Below the pieces are notes generated by a model. That model was not told where the DNA came from. It made no database searches and worked only from the letters and a program-made list of their open reading frames with translations. Both the position numbers and the translations under genes were made by a program. Positions 6,400 to 13,524 of a stretch of 14,066 bases of DNA are shown here, piece by piece. This stretch comes from an uncultured Opitutia bacterium (lineage in GTDB: Bacteria > Verrucomicrobiota > Verrucomicrobiae > Opitutales > MB11C04): positions 1 to 14,066 of the forward strand of contig CAJWWH010000038.1 in assembly GCA_913048545.1 (NCBI GenBank). The letters are read 5' to 3'. Positions within the stretch are counted from its first letter, which is position 1. The number at the start of each line of letters is the position of its first letter.

Positions 6400-8164
6400 C
6401 CCCAATTCCCTCTTCATCCTGGTAGGCGGACCCTCCAACCGGAAGACCTTCCACATTAACTCCCACAACCGCACCGAGCAGTGGTTTTGCGTCCTCAAAC
6501 TTTCCGGATGCAAGCAACGCCAAACCACTCATGTAATGGGCAGTGGGCATAGCCGGGCTGTTATTGAACTCAACCCGGTTAACATACCCTTTCGAGCGGT
6601 TCATTGCACCATTTTCAAACCCGGCAAACTTCTCCAATAAACCATCAAATTTTCTGCGTTTAAAAAATACAGATCCCATCATTCCCACAAAATCCTTGGC
6701 GTATTTATGCTCGGGCATTACTTCGATAAAGTCATCACAAAGGGCAAAAAAGCGTTCATAATATTCGAGTGATTTAACCCTCGCTTTTTCTGCCCTGTCT
6801 TTATCAGCTGTACCCATAGCGGACTGAAGGCTAACCGCAACTTTCTGGAGTGTTTCCGCTTCCTGCCTGTATGCATTTGCCATAATGAAAGTGACATCAG
6901 CCCGGAATGCTTTCCATTCTTTTTGGGCTAGATATTCTTCGCCGAGCTCAATCGATTTCTCGCGATGTTTAACCGTGTTCGCAGAGGCGAATGCTGCATA
7001 AATGAAATTCTCCACACTCTCGTGCTTGGGGAAGTCCTTGTACAACCAATAGAATCCCCAAAAAGACTCCCAATCCCGTTTGGTAAGCTGAAAATTATCC
7101 GCCTTTCGCCAGCGTAAGACCGTGGTGAATGGCGGTGTGTCCTGAGCCAGCTTTAACTGCCCTTTTGCGGTGGTAAGCTTCATCGCAATCGAATTGGACT
7201 TCTCCTTGAGGATTTCAAGGCGCCGTTTTGGCATGGTTCCTCCCTGCAAAGCGATAATTTGCTCATATTGGGAAAGCTCGGCTTGTAATTGTTTTTGCCT
7301 TTCAGTGTAAAACGCAACGATTTCCTCCGTGGTCATGGTGAGGGCGTAGAAAAGGGACGCCTCCACATGCCGTTCTTTATCCTTTAACTGTGCTGCGCCT
7401 TGCATCAGGTTGACATTAAGACGAAGGTCATAACGAGCAGGTGTGTCCCCGGATAAACGGGGCAATAAAGGAAAAACTTCATCGATTCGCTTGGTTTGAA
7501 CAAACATTTCCGTGAGGCAGGAAACCGCATACGCAGAACGATCCTCATCTTTGGCCATATCTCCAAATTTAAGAAGTTCCCTAAATGCCGGCTCCCCCTT
7601 TACCCAGTCCTGCTCAATGTGATAGCATTGTGCCCGTCCAAAGTAGAGATTCATGAGTTCGGAGCGCTTCAAGATCTGCTTGCGGTAAGGTTTGGCGGAA
7701 TCCAGGAGCAACTCAATCACGAGGGCAGCCTCTTTCCATTCGTGAAGTGCCCGGAGACAATCGGTTCTTTTTTGCAAAGCCATAACCGCTTTGGAATCGT
7801 TGGGAAACTTTTCCGCGAAAAAACCGAAGGCGGCGGATGCTTTGCCAAGAAAATCTTTATTTCCTGTTTTTCCAAAACTCTGTAAGTATCCAACCCCGCG
7901 AACAAATCCGAATTGTTGCAGAATTTTTTCCACCTCTGGATCCTCCTCGTCTTCAAAGCGAACTTCCAACTCATCCAACAAGGGAGACGCTCCCGCAAAA
8001 TCGCCCTGCCCGATTAAAGCTTGTGCTTCCGAGATTACCTGCCTCAACGGCATATCAGATGGACTTTGCCCGAAGGAATTAAATTGGAAAACCAATATGC
8101 CCAATAATGATAAAAGGTATCTTGTAGTGAAAAACTTTTTGGATGTAGTTCTTAAAAGGGGCAT
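6392..8164 (-). CDS. Secreted TPR/helical-repeat protein, first gene of the TPR-exb block
   Basis: The protein is 590 residues from the ATG at 8164. The frame extends upstream to a TTG at 8218, but the ATG gives a signal peptide (basic N-region RTTSKKFFTTR, core LLSLLGILVF, end SFGQ at ~33). The mature protein is helical with TPR-like units: AQALIGQGDFAGASPLLDEL (~47-66), FFAEKFPNDSKAVMALQKRTDCLRAL (~115-140), LYFGRAQCYHIEQDWVKGEPAFREL (~173-197) and, near the end, HYMSGLALLASGKFEDAKPLL. A coiled coil is likely at ~280-340 (TERQKQLQAELSQYEQ). No catalytic motif is seen. The gene ends inside the start of the next TPR gene and begins 99 bp after the ABC importer operon, so it probably leads the operon. 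It is likely a periplasmic scaffold; the specific role is unknown. Confidence 0.8.
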   Translation of the reverse strand: MPLLRTTSKKFFTTRYLLSLLGILVFQFNSFGQSPSDMPLRQVISEAQALIGQGDFAGASPLLDELEVRFEDEEDPEVEKILQQFGFVRGVGYLQSFGKTGNKDFLGKASAAFGFFAEKFPNDSKAVMALQKRTDCLRALHEWKEAALVIELLLDSAKPYRKQILKRSELMNLYFGRAQCYHIEQDWVKGEPAFRELLKFGDMAKDEDRSAYAVSCLTEMFVQTKRIDEVFPLLPRLSGDTPARYDLRLNVNLMQGAAQLKDKERHVEASLFYALTMTTEEIVAFYTERQKQLQAELSQYEQIIALQGGTMPKRRLEILKEKSNSIAMKLTTAKGQLKLAQDTPPFTTVLRWRKADNFQLTKRDWESFWGFYWLYKDFPKHESVENFIYAAFASANTVKHREKSIELGEEYLAQKEWKAFRADVTFIMANAYRQEAETLQKVAVSLQSAMGTADKDRAEKARVKSLEYYERFFALCDDFIEVMPEHKYAKDFVGMMGSVFFKRRKFDGLLEKFAGFENGAMNRSKGYVNRVEFNNSPAMPTAHYMSGLALLASGKFEDAKPLLGAVVGVNVEGLPVGGSAYQDEEGIGDE

Positions 8165-8263
8165 GAATTTAATATGGGGAAGGAGGACAATAAAAGAGAA
8201 TCGGCGAATGCCCCGCAAGCTTTTTTCTGAGATTAAATGGATCGTAAATACTCAATAAATTTT
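8165..8263 (-). promoter_or_regulatory. Intergenic region between the ABC importer and the TPR-exb operon
   Basis: This 99-bp gap is the natural place for a promoter of the TPR-exb block. On the minus strand, TTGCGG (8213-8218) and TTTTAT (8190-8195) are 17 bp apart, but they are only weak -35/-10 matches. There is no Shine-Dalgarno sequence before the ATG at 8164: the minus strand is pyrimidine-rich (TCCTCCTTCCCC) just upstream. I find no stable stem with a T-run, so readthrough from the ABC operon cannot be excluded. Confidence 0.25.
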
Positions 8264-9238
8264 TTACACGCAGCAGGGGCACTCCAAAACAAAATGATCC
8301 TTGGAAATCTCTTGCATCTCCAGCTTTTTTCCCAAGCTTTCGGAATATTTCGCCGCCCCCACCCTGTGACCAAAGGCACATCCCGCAGGCGGGTTAATGG
8401 GAGAAGGAATATCTCCGGGGATAAGTATCCGGTCTTTTTTTATTGTCGGATCTGGTATTGGAATCGCAGAGATTAGGGCCTTGGTGTAAGCGTGGGCCGG
8501 ATTCGAATAAAGTTCTTCGGCGTTTCCTATTTCGACAATTTTACCCAGATACATAACCGCAATCATATCAGATACATGCTTAACAACTGCGAGATCATGA
8601 GCAATGAGCAGGTAGGTCAGCTGTAATTCTGCCTGTAAATCCATCAGCAAATTTAGAACCTGACTCTGTACCGAGACATCCAATGCGGACACTGGTTCGT
8701 CCAGCACCAAAAGTTCAGGATTCAAAGCCAGGGCCCGGGCAATGCCTATTCTCTGTCGCTGACCGCCGGAAAATTCAAAAGGATAACGCTTGGCAGCAGT
8801 TTCAGGTAACCCTACCTGTTCGAGCAATTGTACAACCCGGTTCTGCCTCTCTTTTTGATCACCCACTTGATGAACATCTAAAGGCTCACCAATGATCGTA
8901 CCAACTGTCATTCGCGAATTTAAGGATTCTGCGGGGTCCTGAAAAACCATCTGGACAGATTTTCGGAAATTGGTTTCCGCGTCTCGTCCAATGACTTCCT
9001 TCCCTTTAAATCTGATTGAGCCATGGGTGGGCTCAATCAATTTAACCACTGCCTTGGCCAAAGTTGATTTGCCGCATCCTGATTCTCCAACCAAGCCGAG
9101 AGTCTGTCCTTTCTTTAAACACAGAGTCACACCATCCACCGCCTTGCACGCCCCCACCGCTCTTCTGAAGATTCCGCCACGGACGGGAAAATGAACCCGA
9201 AGATCTTCAATTTCCAATAATTTTCCCCCGTTGGTCAT
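8264..9238 (-). CDS. Peptide ABC importer ATPase, OppF/DppF type (second half of split YejF)
   Basis: The protein is 324 residues from the ATG at 9238, chosen for its 4-bp ATGA overlap with the previous ATPase stop. ABC motifs are complete: Walker A GESGCGKST (51-59), Q-loop Gln100, signature SGGQRQR (157-163), Walker B LLVLDEP (176-182) and switch His214. The N-terminal insertion FPVRGGIFRRAVGACKAVDGV is typical of the OppF subfamily, and the protein energises uptake of peptides with its partner ATPase. The C-terminal oligopeptide-transporter tail has PPAGC (Cys286), but the usual following RCPxA...C element is HRVGAAKYSE, so those two cysteines are absent. The chain then ends ECPCCV with three Cys (320, 322, 323). 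In E. coli the two ATPase halves are one protein, YejF; here they are separate genes. Confidence 0.93.
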   Translation of the reverse strand: MTNGGKLLEIEDLRVHFPVRGGIFRRAVGACKAVDGVTLCLKKGQTLGLVGESGCGKSTLAKAVVKLIEPTHGSIRFKGKEVIGRDAETNFRKSVQMVFQDPAESLNSRMTVGTIIGEPLDVHQVGDQKERQNRVVQLLEQVGLPETAAKRYPFEFSGGQRQRIGIARALALNPELLVLDEPVSALDVSVQSQVLNLLMDLQAELQLTYLLIAHDLAVVKHVSDMIAVMYLGKIVEIGNAEELYSNPAHAYTKALISAIPIPDPTIKKDRILIPGDIPSPINPPAGCAFGHRVGAAKYSESLGKKLEMQEISKDHFVLECPCCV

Positions 9239-10233
9239 GGCGATGAGCACACAGGGCAAGCTTCCACCCAGTGCCCTGAATTAATTTCAATAAAAGGCGG
9301 TCTTTTTTCTAGTTGTTCCATGGTATGCTCCGAGCCACTTCTGGGTGCAAAACGACAACCGGAATTCAATTCCGAAAGACTCGGCACCATTCCATCAATG
9401 GTCGAAAGTTCAGTTTTGGGAATTCCATCGAGACGGGGAATCGATGAGAGCAGTCCACGGGTATACGCATGCATCGGGCTGGCAAATAATTCCTTTACAG
9501 GGGCCCGCTCCACCATTCTGCCTGCATACATCACACATACTTCATCGCATGTTTCTGCAATGACTCCTAAGTCATGAGTAATTAAGAGGACTGAAGATCC
9601 AAGTTTATCCTTTAGGCTTTGCAAAAGGTCAAGGATTTGAGACTGCACGGTAACATCCAGGGCAGTGGTGGGTTCATCGGCAATGATCAGCCTGGGCTTA
9701 CATGCCAATGCAATCGCGATGACAACGCGCTGCCTCATTCCACCCGATAACTGATGAGGGTATTCAAAGACCCGGTTTTCAGGAGCAGGAATTCCAACCT
9801 CCTCAAGCATTTCAATTGATTTTTGCCAGGCTTCTTTATGAGTGATATCTTGATGGAGGAGAAAAGATTCACTGATCTGATCCCCAATCGACCGGACCGG
9901 ATTTAATGCATTCATCGGTTCCTGAAAAATCATTCCTATTTCATTTCCACGAACCTGCCTCATTTCATCGGGATTTATTTTCAGTAAATCCTTCCCTCCA
10001 AAATGGATACTCCCGCCGGTTATTTTTCCGATCGGTCTGGGTAAAAGCCGCATAACCGAAAGTGCGGTTACACTTTTCCCGCAACCCGATTCCCCAACCA
10101 GTCCAAGAGTTTGCCCATGCTTCACTTCAAAATCGACCGCATCCAATGCCTGCACCTCCCCCTCATCAGTGGCAAATGAGACCGAAAGCTCTTTCACCTC
10201 CAATAATGAATCAGTCTTTGCTTCGCCGGTCAT
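9235..10233 (-). CDS. Peptide ABC importer ATPase, OppD/DppD type (first half of split YejF)
   Basis: The 332-residue ATPase has Walker A GESGCGKS (47-54), Q-loop Gln104 in FQEPMNALNP, signature LSGGMRQR (162-169), Walker B LIIADEP (182-188) and switch His220. QEPMNALNPV and the spacing are characteristic of the OppD/DppD branch. It hydrolyses ATP at the cytoplasmic face of the YejB/YejE-type permease pair. The C-terminal tail keeps Gly-Cys (Cys293, in SGCRFAPR), but the next conserved Cys-Pro is Ser-Gly and the third Cys is also missing. The protein ends GHWVEACPVCSSP with Cys326 and Cys329. The start is 18 bp after the binding-protein stop, and no Shine-Dalgarno sequence is evident. The stop overlaps the start of the second ATPase. 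Confidence 0.93.
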   Translation of the reverse strand: MTGEAKTDSLLEVKELSVSFATDEGEVQALDAVDFEVKHGQTLGLVGESGCGKSVTALSVMRLLPRPIGKITGGSIHFGGKDLLKINPDEMRQVRGNEIGMIFQEPMNALNPVRSIGDQISESFLLHQDITHKEAWQKSIEMLEEVGIPAPENRVFEYPHQLSGGMRQRVVIAIALACKPRLIIADEPTTALDVTVQSQILDLLQSLKDKLGSSVLLITHDLGVIAETCDEVCVMYAGRMVERAPVKELFASPMHAYTRGLLSSIPRLDGIPKTELSTIDGMVPSLSELNSGCRFAPRSGSEHTMEQLEKRPPFIEINSGHWVEACPVCSSP

Positions 10234-10251
10234 AAGGATTGGAGCTCATTC

Positions 10252-12459
10252 TTATTTTGCCTCATACTTTTTATATTCACGGACAGTTGGCTGAGCAGAA
10301 ACGGGTTCGCCTTTTTCCATGGCATCAAGGATTTTTTTCTTCGCTTGCGTATCAATCCAAAAAACCTGAAATTCTTCGTAATCCGTTGATTCTTTGGGCC
10401 CCCAATCATCTGGAAACTGAAGCCAGCTCCAATGCCCCGCCCGAAGCCATGGTTTTTTCCACGCGGGCACCCAAACCGCATGGTCGTGAATCATTTTACT
10501 TAAACGATGCGCCATTTCAGTGATCTGGGCAAGGTCCTCCTCTTCCCGGTATTGATTAATCAAATGATCCAACTCACGAATCGCGGTCTGAGTGAAATTA
10601 TTAGTACTCGTCTTCGTGGTAATCCCGGGTTTTAAATCTCCATTTTTCTGATACTTTAAATCCCCTTTTTCCTGATAAGCATTATCCGAATGAAAAGGTT
10701 CCCAAAACCGGGGGAAAAGCTCCACAAAAGTACCAAATGCGGAAAAGACAACCTGATGATTTTTTTCATTCGCCATTTTCCAGGCTGCCGTTTGCTCGAG
10801 CACTTTTAATTTGATTTCCAACCCAGCTTTCTTGGCCTCCTCCTTCAGTACGACCAGAACATCTTCAAAATGTTTATAGCCAGTCATTACTTCAATGGAC
10901 AATTTTTCTCCTCTTTCATTTACTAGGATTCCACCCTTTCCTCTTTGTAGGTACCCGGCCCGGGCAAAACTTTCGACGGCTTTGTCCACTGAGAATCCCC
11001 GGGCCTTCAGGTTCGGGTGGGATCTGTCACCAAACCCATCCGCCACTGTATTCATCCGAGCAAAATCTCCACGGAAGATTCTTTCTAGGACAAGATCAAA
11101 ATTCATTGCATGATGAAAGCCAATCCGAACATCAAGGTTGTCAAGCGGGGGCTTTTGGGAATTGAGCCTAAGAGCGTAACTGGGCGGAGGTGCCTGGTTA
11201 AAAAAAGTAACTTTCGTAATGTACCCATTTTTCACCAAAGGGTGAGTATTTTTTAATTTTTCATACCAGAACTCGGTTTTGGCCAACCCGAAGGCATCGA
11301 TCTGTCCTTTAAGAAAGATCTCAAATGCTTTATCATTATCCCGAATCACGCTCACCTTGATCTGGTCAGGATTGAAACGATTACGAAAAAACAGTTTATC
11401 ATTGGCCCACCAGTCATCCTGCCTTACCAGCGTAACCGATTTTCCTTTGTCCACATTTTCGGGTAATGCCACATAAGCACCCGTGGTTGGTTCCGGATCC
11501 CACTGATATTTCGTTAAATACTCTCCACCCAGTTCCGTGTAAAAATGCTCGGGCTTGGGCCGGATTGAAACCCGTTCCACAATGTCAGGCTTTGCTTTGT
11601 AAAAGGTAATTGAAAGGGTCTGTTCGTCATATAACGTGACCTTTTGGAACTTATCCTTTCCGTAAAAATCATTATACCAGGGTGCCTGTATATGCTTGCT
11701 TCTCATGAAGTAAAAAAAGAAAAAATAATCAGAGGCTTTAACCAAATTTCCGTCACTGAAACGGGCATTCGAATCGAGGCGAAAATAAACAGTCCGACCG
11801 TCCTTACCAACCGCCCATTCATTGGCAACACCTGGATAGTACCCATCGGAATTAGGGTGAGCATGGGTTAAACCAATCACATTATTATCCAGGAGATAAC
11901 TGCGGAATCCTCCATTCGCATCGGGGCCAATTGTTCTGAGGGTCCGTGGAAAATCACGCATGTAGGCATGAAAGGTCCCTCCCCTCTTGGCCTTGGGGGA
12001 AGAAAATTCTTTTTCGCTCGAACCGTCCTGCCATTCTAAATCATCAGGAATCTCCTCGGTTGATAAAATAGAAAAGCAATCCGCATTTTTTTGGTAGAAT
12101 TCAAGAACATCCTCAGAACAGTGACTCAATAAAGGATGTGGTTTTCCGTTCGTATCAACAAGGCCGGTAGCTGAAGATAAGTTATCGCTATTTTTCAGTG
12201 ATTGATTGGCATCAAAGGTGAAGTTTTTGTGATTAATTTGTTTGGCAAATTCGAGCACGAATTCCCTCGCAAACTCACGGGCAAGCTCGCGGGTAAATTC
12301 ACGGTCAATTTTATCCGAGTGATTGGTTCTTTCTTCCGTCTGTTCCGGCGAGCGTTCACGGGGCTGCTTTAATTTTGGGTTTTCACAACCCTGAAAAAAA
12401 AGTGCCCAACTCGCAAAGAATGGATAAATAAAGAATTTTATTTTTTTCATATTATTCAT
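10252..12459 (-). CDS. yejA: Peptide ABC importer substrate-binding lipoprotein, YejA-like (SBP family 5)
   Basis: The protein is 735 residues from the ATG at 12459, which overlaps the yejE stop by 8 bp (ATGAATAA). An ATG at 12450 is nearly as good, and the frame also runs back to a TTG at 12483. The N-terminus is lipoprotein-like, ending LFFQGC (Cys25). Residues ~54-73 are five tetrapeptide repeats of the form E-F/L-x-R. The SBP_bac_5 core starts near ~160: KAKRGGTFHAYMRDFPRTLRT, NEWAVGKDGRTVYFRLDSNARFSDG, TNNFTQTAIRELDHLINQY and a C-terminal VWVPAWKKPWLRAGHWSWLQFP. YejA-type proteins capture peptides in the periplasm and deliver them to YejB/YejE; in E. coli the system also imports microcin C. 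This protein is about 130 residues longer than the roughly 600-residue E. coli YejA, mostly N-terminally. An 8-residue tandem duplication lies near residues 595-610. Confidence 0.9.
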   Translation of the reverse strand: MNNMKKIKFFIYPFFASWALFFQGCENPKLKQPRERSPEQTEERTNHSDKIDREFTRELAREFAREFVLEFAKQINHKNFTFDANQSLKNSDNLSSATGLVDTNGKPHPLLSHCSEDVLEFYQKNADCFSILSTEEIPDDLEWQDGSSEKEFSSPKAKRGGTFHAYMRDFPRTLRTIGPDANGGFRSYLLDNNVIGLTHAHPNSDGYYPGVANEWAVGKDGRTVYFRLDSNARFSDGNLVKASDYFFFFYFMRSKHIQAPWYNDFYGKDKFQKVTLYDEQTLSITFYKAKPDIVERVSIRPKPEHFYTELGGEYLTKYQWDPEPTTGAYVALPENVDKGKSVTLVRQDDWWANDKLFFRNRFNPDQIKVSVIRDNDKAFEIFLKGQIDAFGLAKTEFWYEKLKNTHPLVKNGYITKVTFFNQAPPPSYALRLNSQKPPLDNLDVRIGFHHAMNFDLVLERIFRGDFARMNTVADGFGDRSHPNLKARGFSVDKAVESFARAGYLQRGKGGILVNERGEKLSIEVMTGYKHFEDVLVVLKEEAKKAGLEIKLKVLEQTAAWKMANEKNHQVVFSAFGTFVELFPRFWEPFHSDNAYQEKGDLKYQKNGDLKPGITTKTSTNNFTQTAIRELDHLINQYREEEDLAQITEMAHRLSKMIHDHAVWVPAWKKPWLRAGHWSWLQFPDDWGPKESTDYEEFQVFWIDTQAKKKILDAMEKGEPVSAQPTVREYKKYEAK
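10630..10677 (-). repeat. 24-bp tandem duplication encoding YQEKGDLK / YQKNGDLK in the yejA-like gene
   Basis: Two adjacent in-frame 24-bp units on the minus strand encode YQEKGDLK and YQKNGDLK. They differ at only a few bases. They lie in the loop between the FHSDNA motif and the TNNFT motif of the binding protein, so the duplication lengthens a surface loop without breaking the frame. Confidence 0.85.
12241..12300 (-). repeat. Five tandem 12-bp units encoding E-F/L-x-R tetrapeptides in the yejA-like gene
   Basis: Reading the minus strand, five consecutive 12-bp units encode EFTR, ELAR, EFAR, EFVL and EFAK. The units are diverged at silent sites (GAA/GAG, TTT/TTC, varied Arg codons), so the peptide pattern is kept more strictly than the DNA. 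It should form a charged helix just after the lipid anchor. Confidence 0.85.
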
Positions 12460-13522
12460 AAGTGGAGAATTTTTTGGGATCAAATGCTTCTCTTACCGCT
12501 TCACCCACAAAGGTAACCAAAGTTAATGTTAAAACCAATGCGGAGACTGTCGAGATAACAATCCAGGGAGCCGTTTTAAGATTGCCCACAGCCTGTTTCA
12601 GGAGTTCTCCCCAGCTCGGTGTGGGGGGAGGTAACCCATAGCCTAAAAAATCAAGTGCAGTAATCGATGAAATAGCGGCGGCAATAGTAAAGGGGGCAAA
12701 GGTCACCAGGGTAGAAATAACATTGGGTAAAAGATGGCGAAAAATAATACGCAATGGACCGGCACCGATTACTTTGGCCGCGGAAACATAATCACGGGCC
12801 TTCTCTTTGTACACCGCCGCTCGGATATAATAAGTCATACCCGTCCATGAAAAAAGAACCATGATGAACAAGAGAGAGGACACCTGCCAACCAACTCCCC
12901 ACCAGCCAGGCATCACCGATACCAATATTATGACCATGTATAAAAAAGGCACATTCGCCCAGATTTCGACCAGGCGCAATCCAAGCATATCTGTCTTCCC
13001 GCCTAAATATCCCATCACACTGCCCGCACAAATTGCAATAAAGTAAGTCAGAAAAAGATAACCCAGTGAAAAGGTCATTGCGATTCGGAACCCGTAAAGT
13101 AACCGGGCAAAGACATCCCGTTCGGTTTTATCGGTTCCACAAAAGTGTCCCGTTTCCCAGCTCGGAGGTGAAAAGCCCGTGGACTCATCCTTGCTGTAGT
13201 CCATTTCATAAGGATCAAAGGGAACGATTGGCATTATAATCCAATTCCCAAGGTCCTCCTGTTGGAATTTCTTTTCAAGAGTCCGATAGTCTGTCTCATA
13301 TTCATAATCGAGCCCAAATTGTTTTCCGCTTATCTGATCTCCGTAAGTTGGAAAATAAAAATCACCATCGTAAAAAACCATCAATGCTCGTTTATTGACA
13401 AAAAGCTCACCGGCCAGGCTGAACATATAGAGCAGTAGTAATACTATAAAAGACCAGTACCCTCTTTTGATCGAACGAAAACGACGCAGCTTTTTCTGGG
13501 TTAATGGATTAAGCTTAATCAT
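12452..13522 (-). CDS. yejE: Peptide ABC importer permease, YejE-like
   Basis: The 356-residue inner-membrane protein begins with a basic N-terminus and helix 1 (~23-40). It then has the long periplasmic insertion characteristic of YejE (~42-135), with FYDGDFYFPTYGDQ, IIMPIVPFDPYEMDYS and FCGTDKTERDVFARLLYG. Further membrane helices lie at ~146-172, ~192-204, ~215-232, ~270-292 and ~318-340. The EAA-type loop that contacts the ATPase is DYVSAAKVIGAGPLRIIFRHLLPN (~244-267). The C-terminus VGEAVREAFDPK is typical of DppC/OppC-type permeases. The gene starts 2 bp after the yejB stop and runs into the yejA start, so it is within the same operon. Length and motifs look intact. Confidence 0.94.
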   Translation of the reverse strand: MIKLNPLTQKKLRRFRSIKRGYWSFIVLLLLYMFSLAGELFVNKRALMVFYDGDFYFPTYGDQISGKQFGLDYEYETDYRTLEKKFQQEDLGNWIIMPIVPFDPYEMDYSKDESTGFSPPSWETGHFCGTDKTERDVFARLLYGFRIAMTFSLGYLFLTYFIAICAGSVMGYLGGKTDMLGLRLVEIWANVPFLYMVIILVSVMPGWWGVGWQVSSLLFIMVLFSWTGMTYYIRAAVYKEKARDYVSAAKVIGAGPLRIIFRHLLPNVISTLVTFAPFTIAAAISSITALDFLGYGLPPPTPSWGELLKQAVGNLKTAPWIVISTVSALVLTLTLVTFVGEAVREAFDPKKFSTYE

Positions 13523-13524
13523 TT

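Noticed and set aside
6170..6640. Plus-strand open frame of 156 codons across the junction of two TPR genes
   Set aside because: The Ser/Gly-rich translation mirrors the Pro/Glu-rich linker on the coding strand; it is a shadow.
1196..8164. Zorya-type anti-phage defence (MotA/ExbB-like plus partner and nuclease/helicase genes)
   Set aside because: The ExbB/ExbD proteins are of the ordinary TonB/Tol kind with two ExbD genes. No helicase, nuclease or OmpA-domain partner is present in the window.
8164..8218. TTG start giving an 18-residue longer first TPR protein
   Set aside because: The extra residues place a second hydrophobic stretch before the basic N-region. The ATG at 8164 yields a normal signal peptide, so the TTG is not preferred.
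7791..8258. Plus-strand open frame of 155 codons reaching into the gap before the TPR block
   Set aside because: It is mostly antisense to the first TPR gene, with low-complexity Ser/Lys/Pro sequence and no domain or ribosome site.
8264..8400. Possible frameshift explaining the missing cysteines in the second ATPase tail
   Set aside because: The other two frames over this stretch do not restore an RCPxA motif, and the frame continues to a plausible HFVLECPCC end. The first ATPase shows the same change, so it looks genuine.
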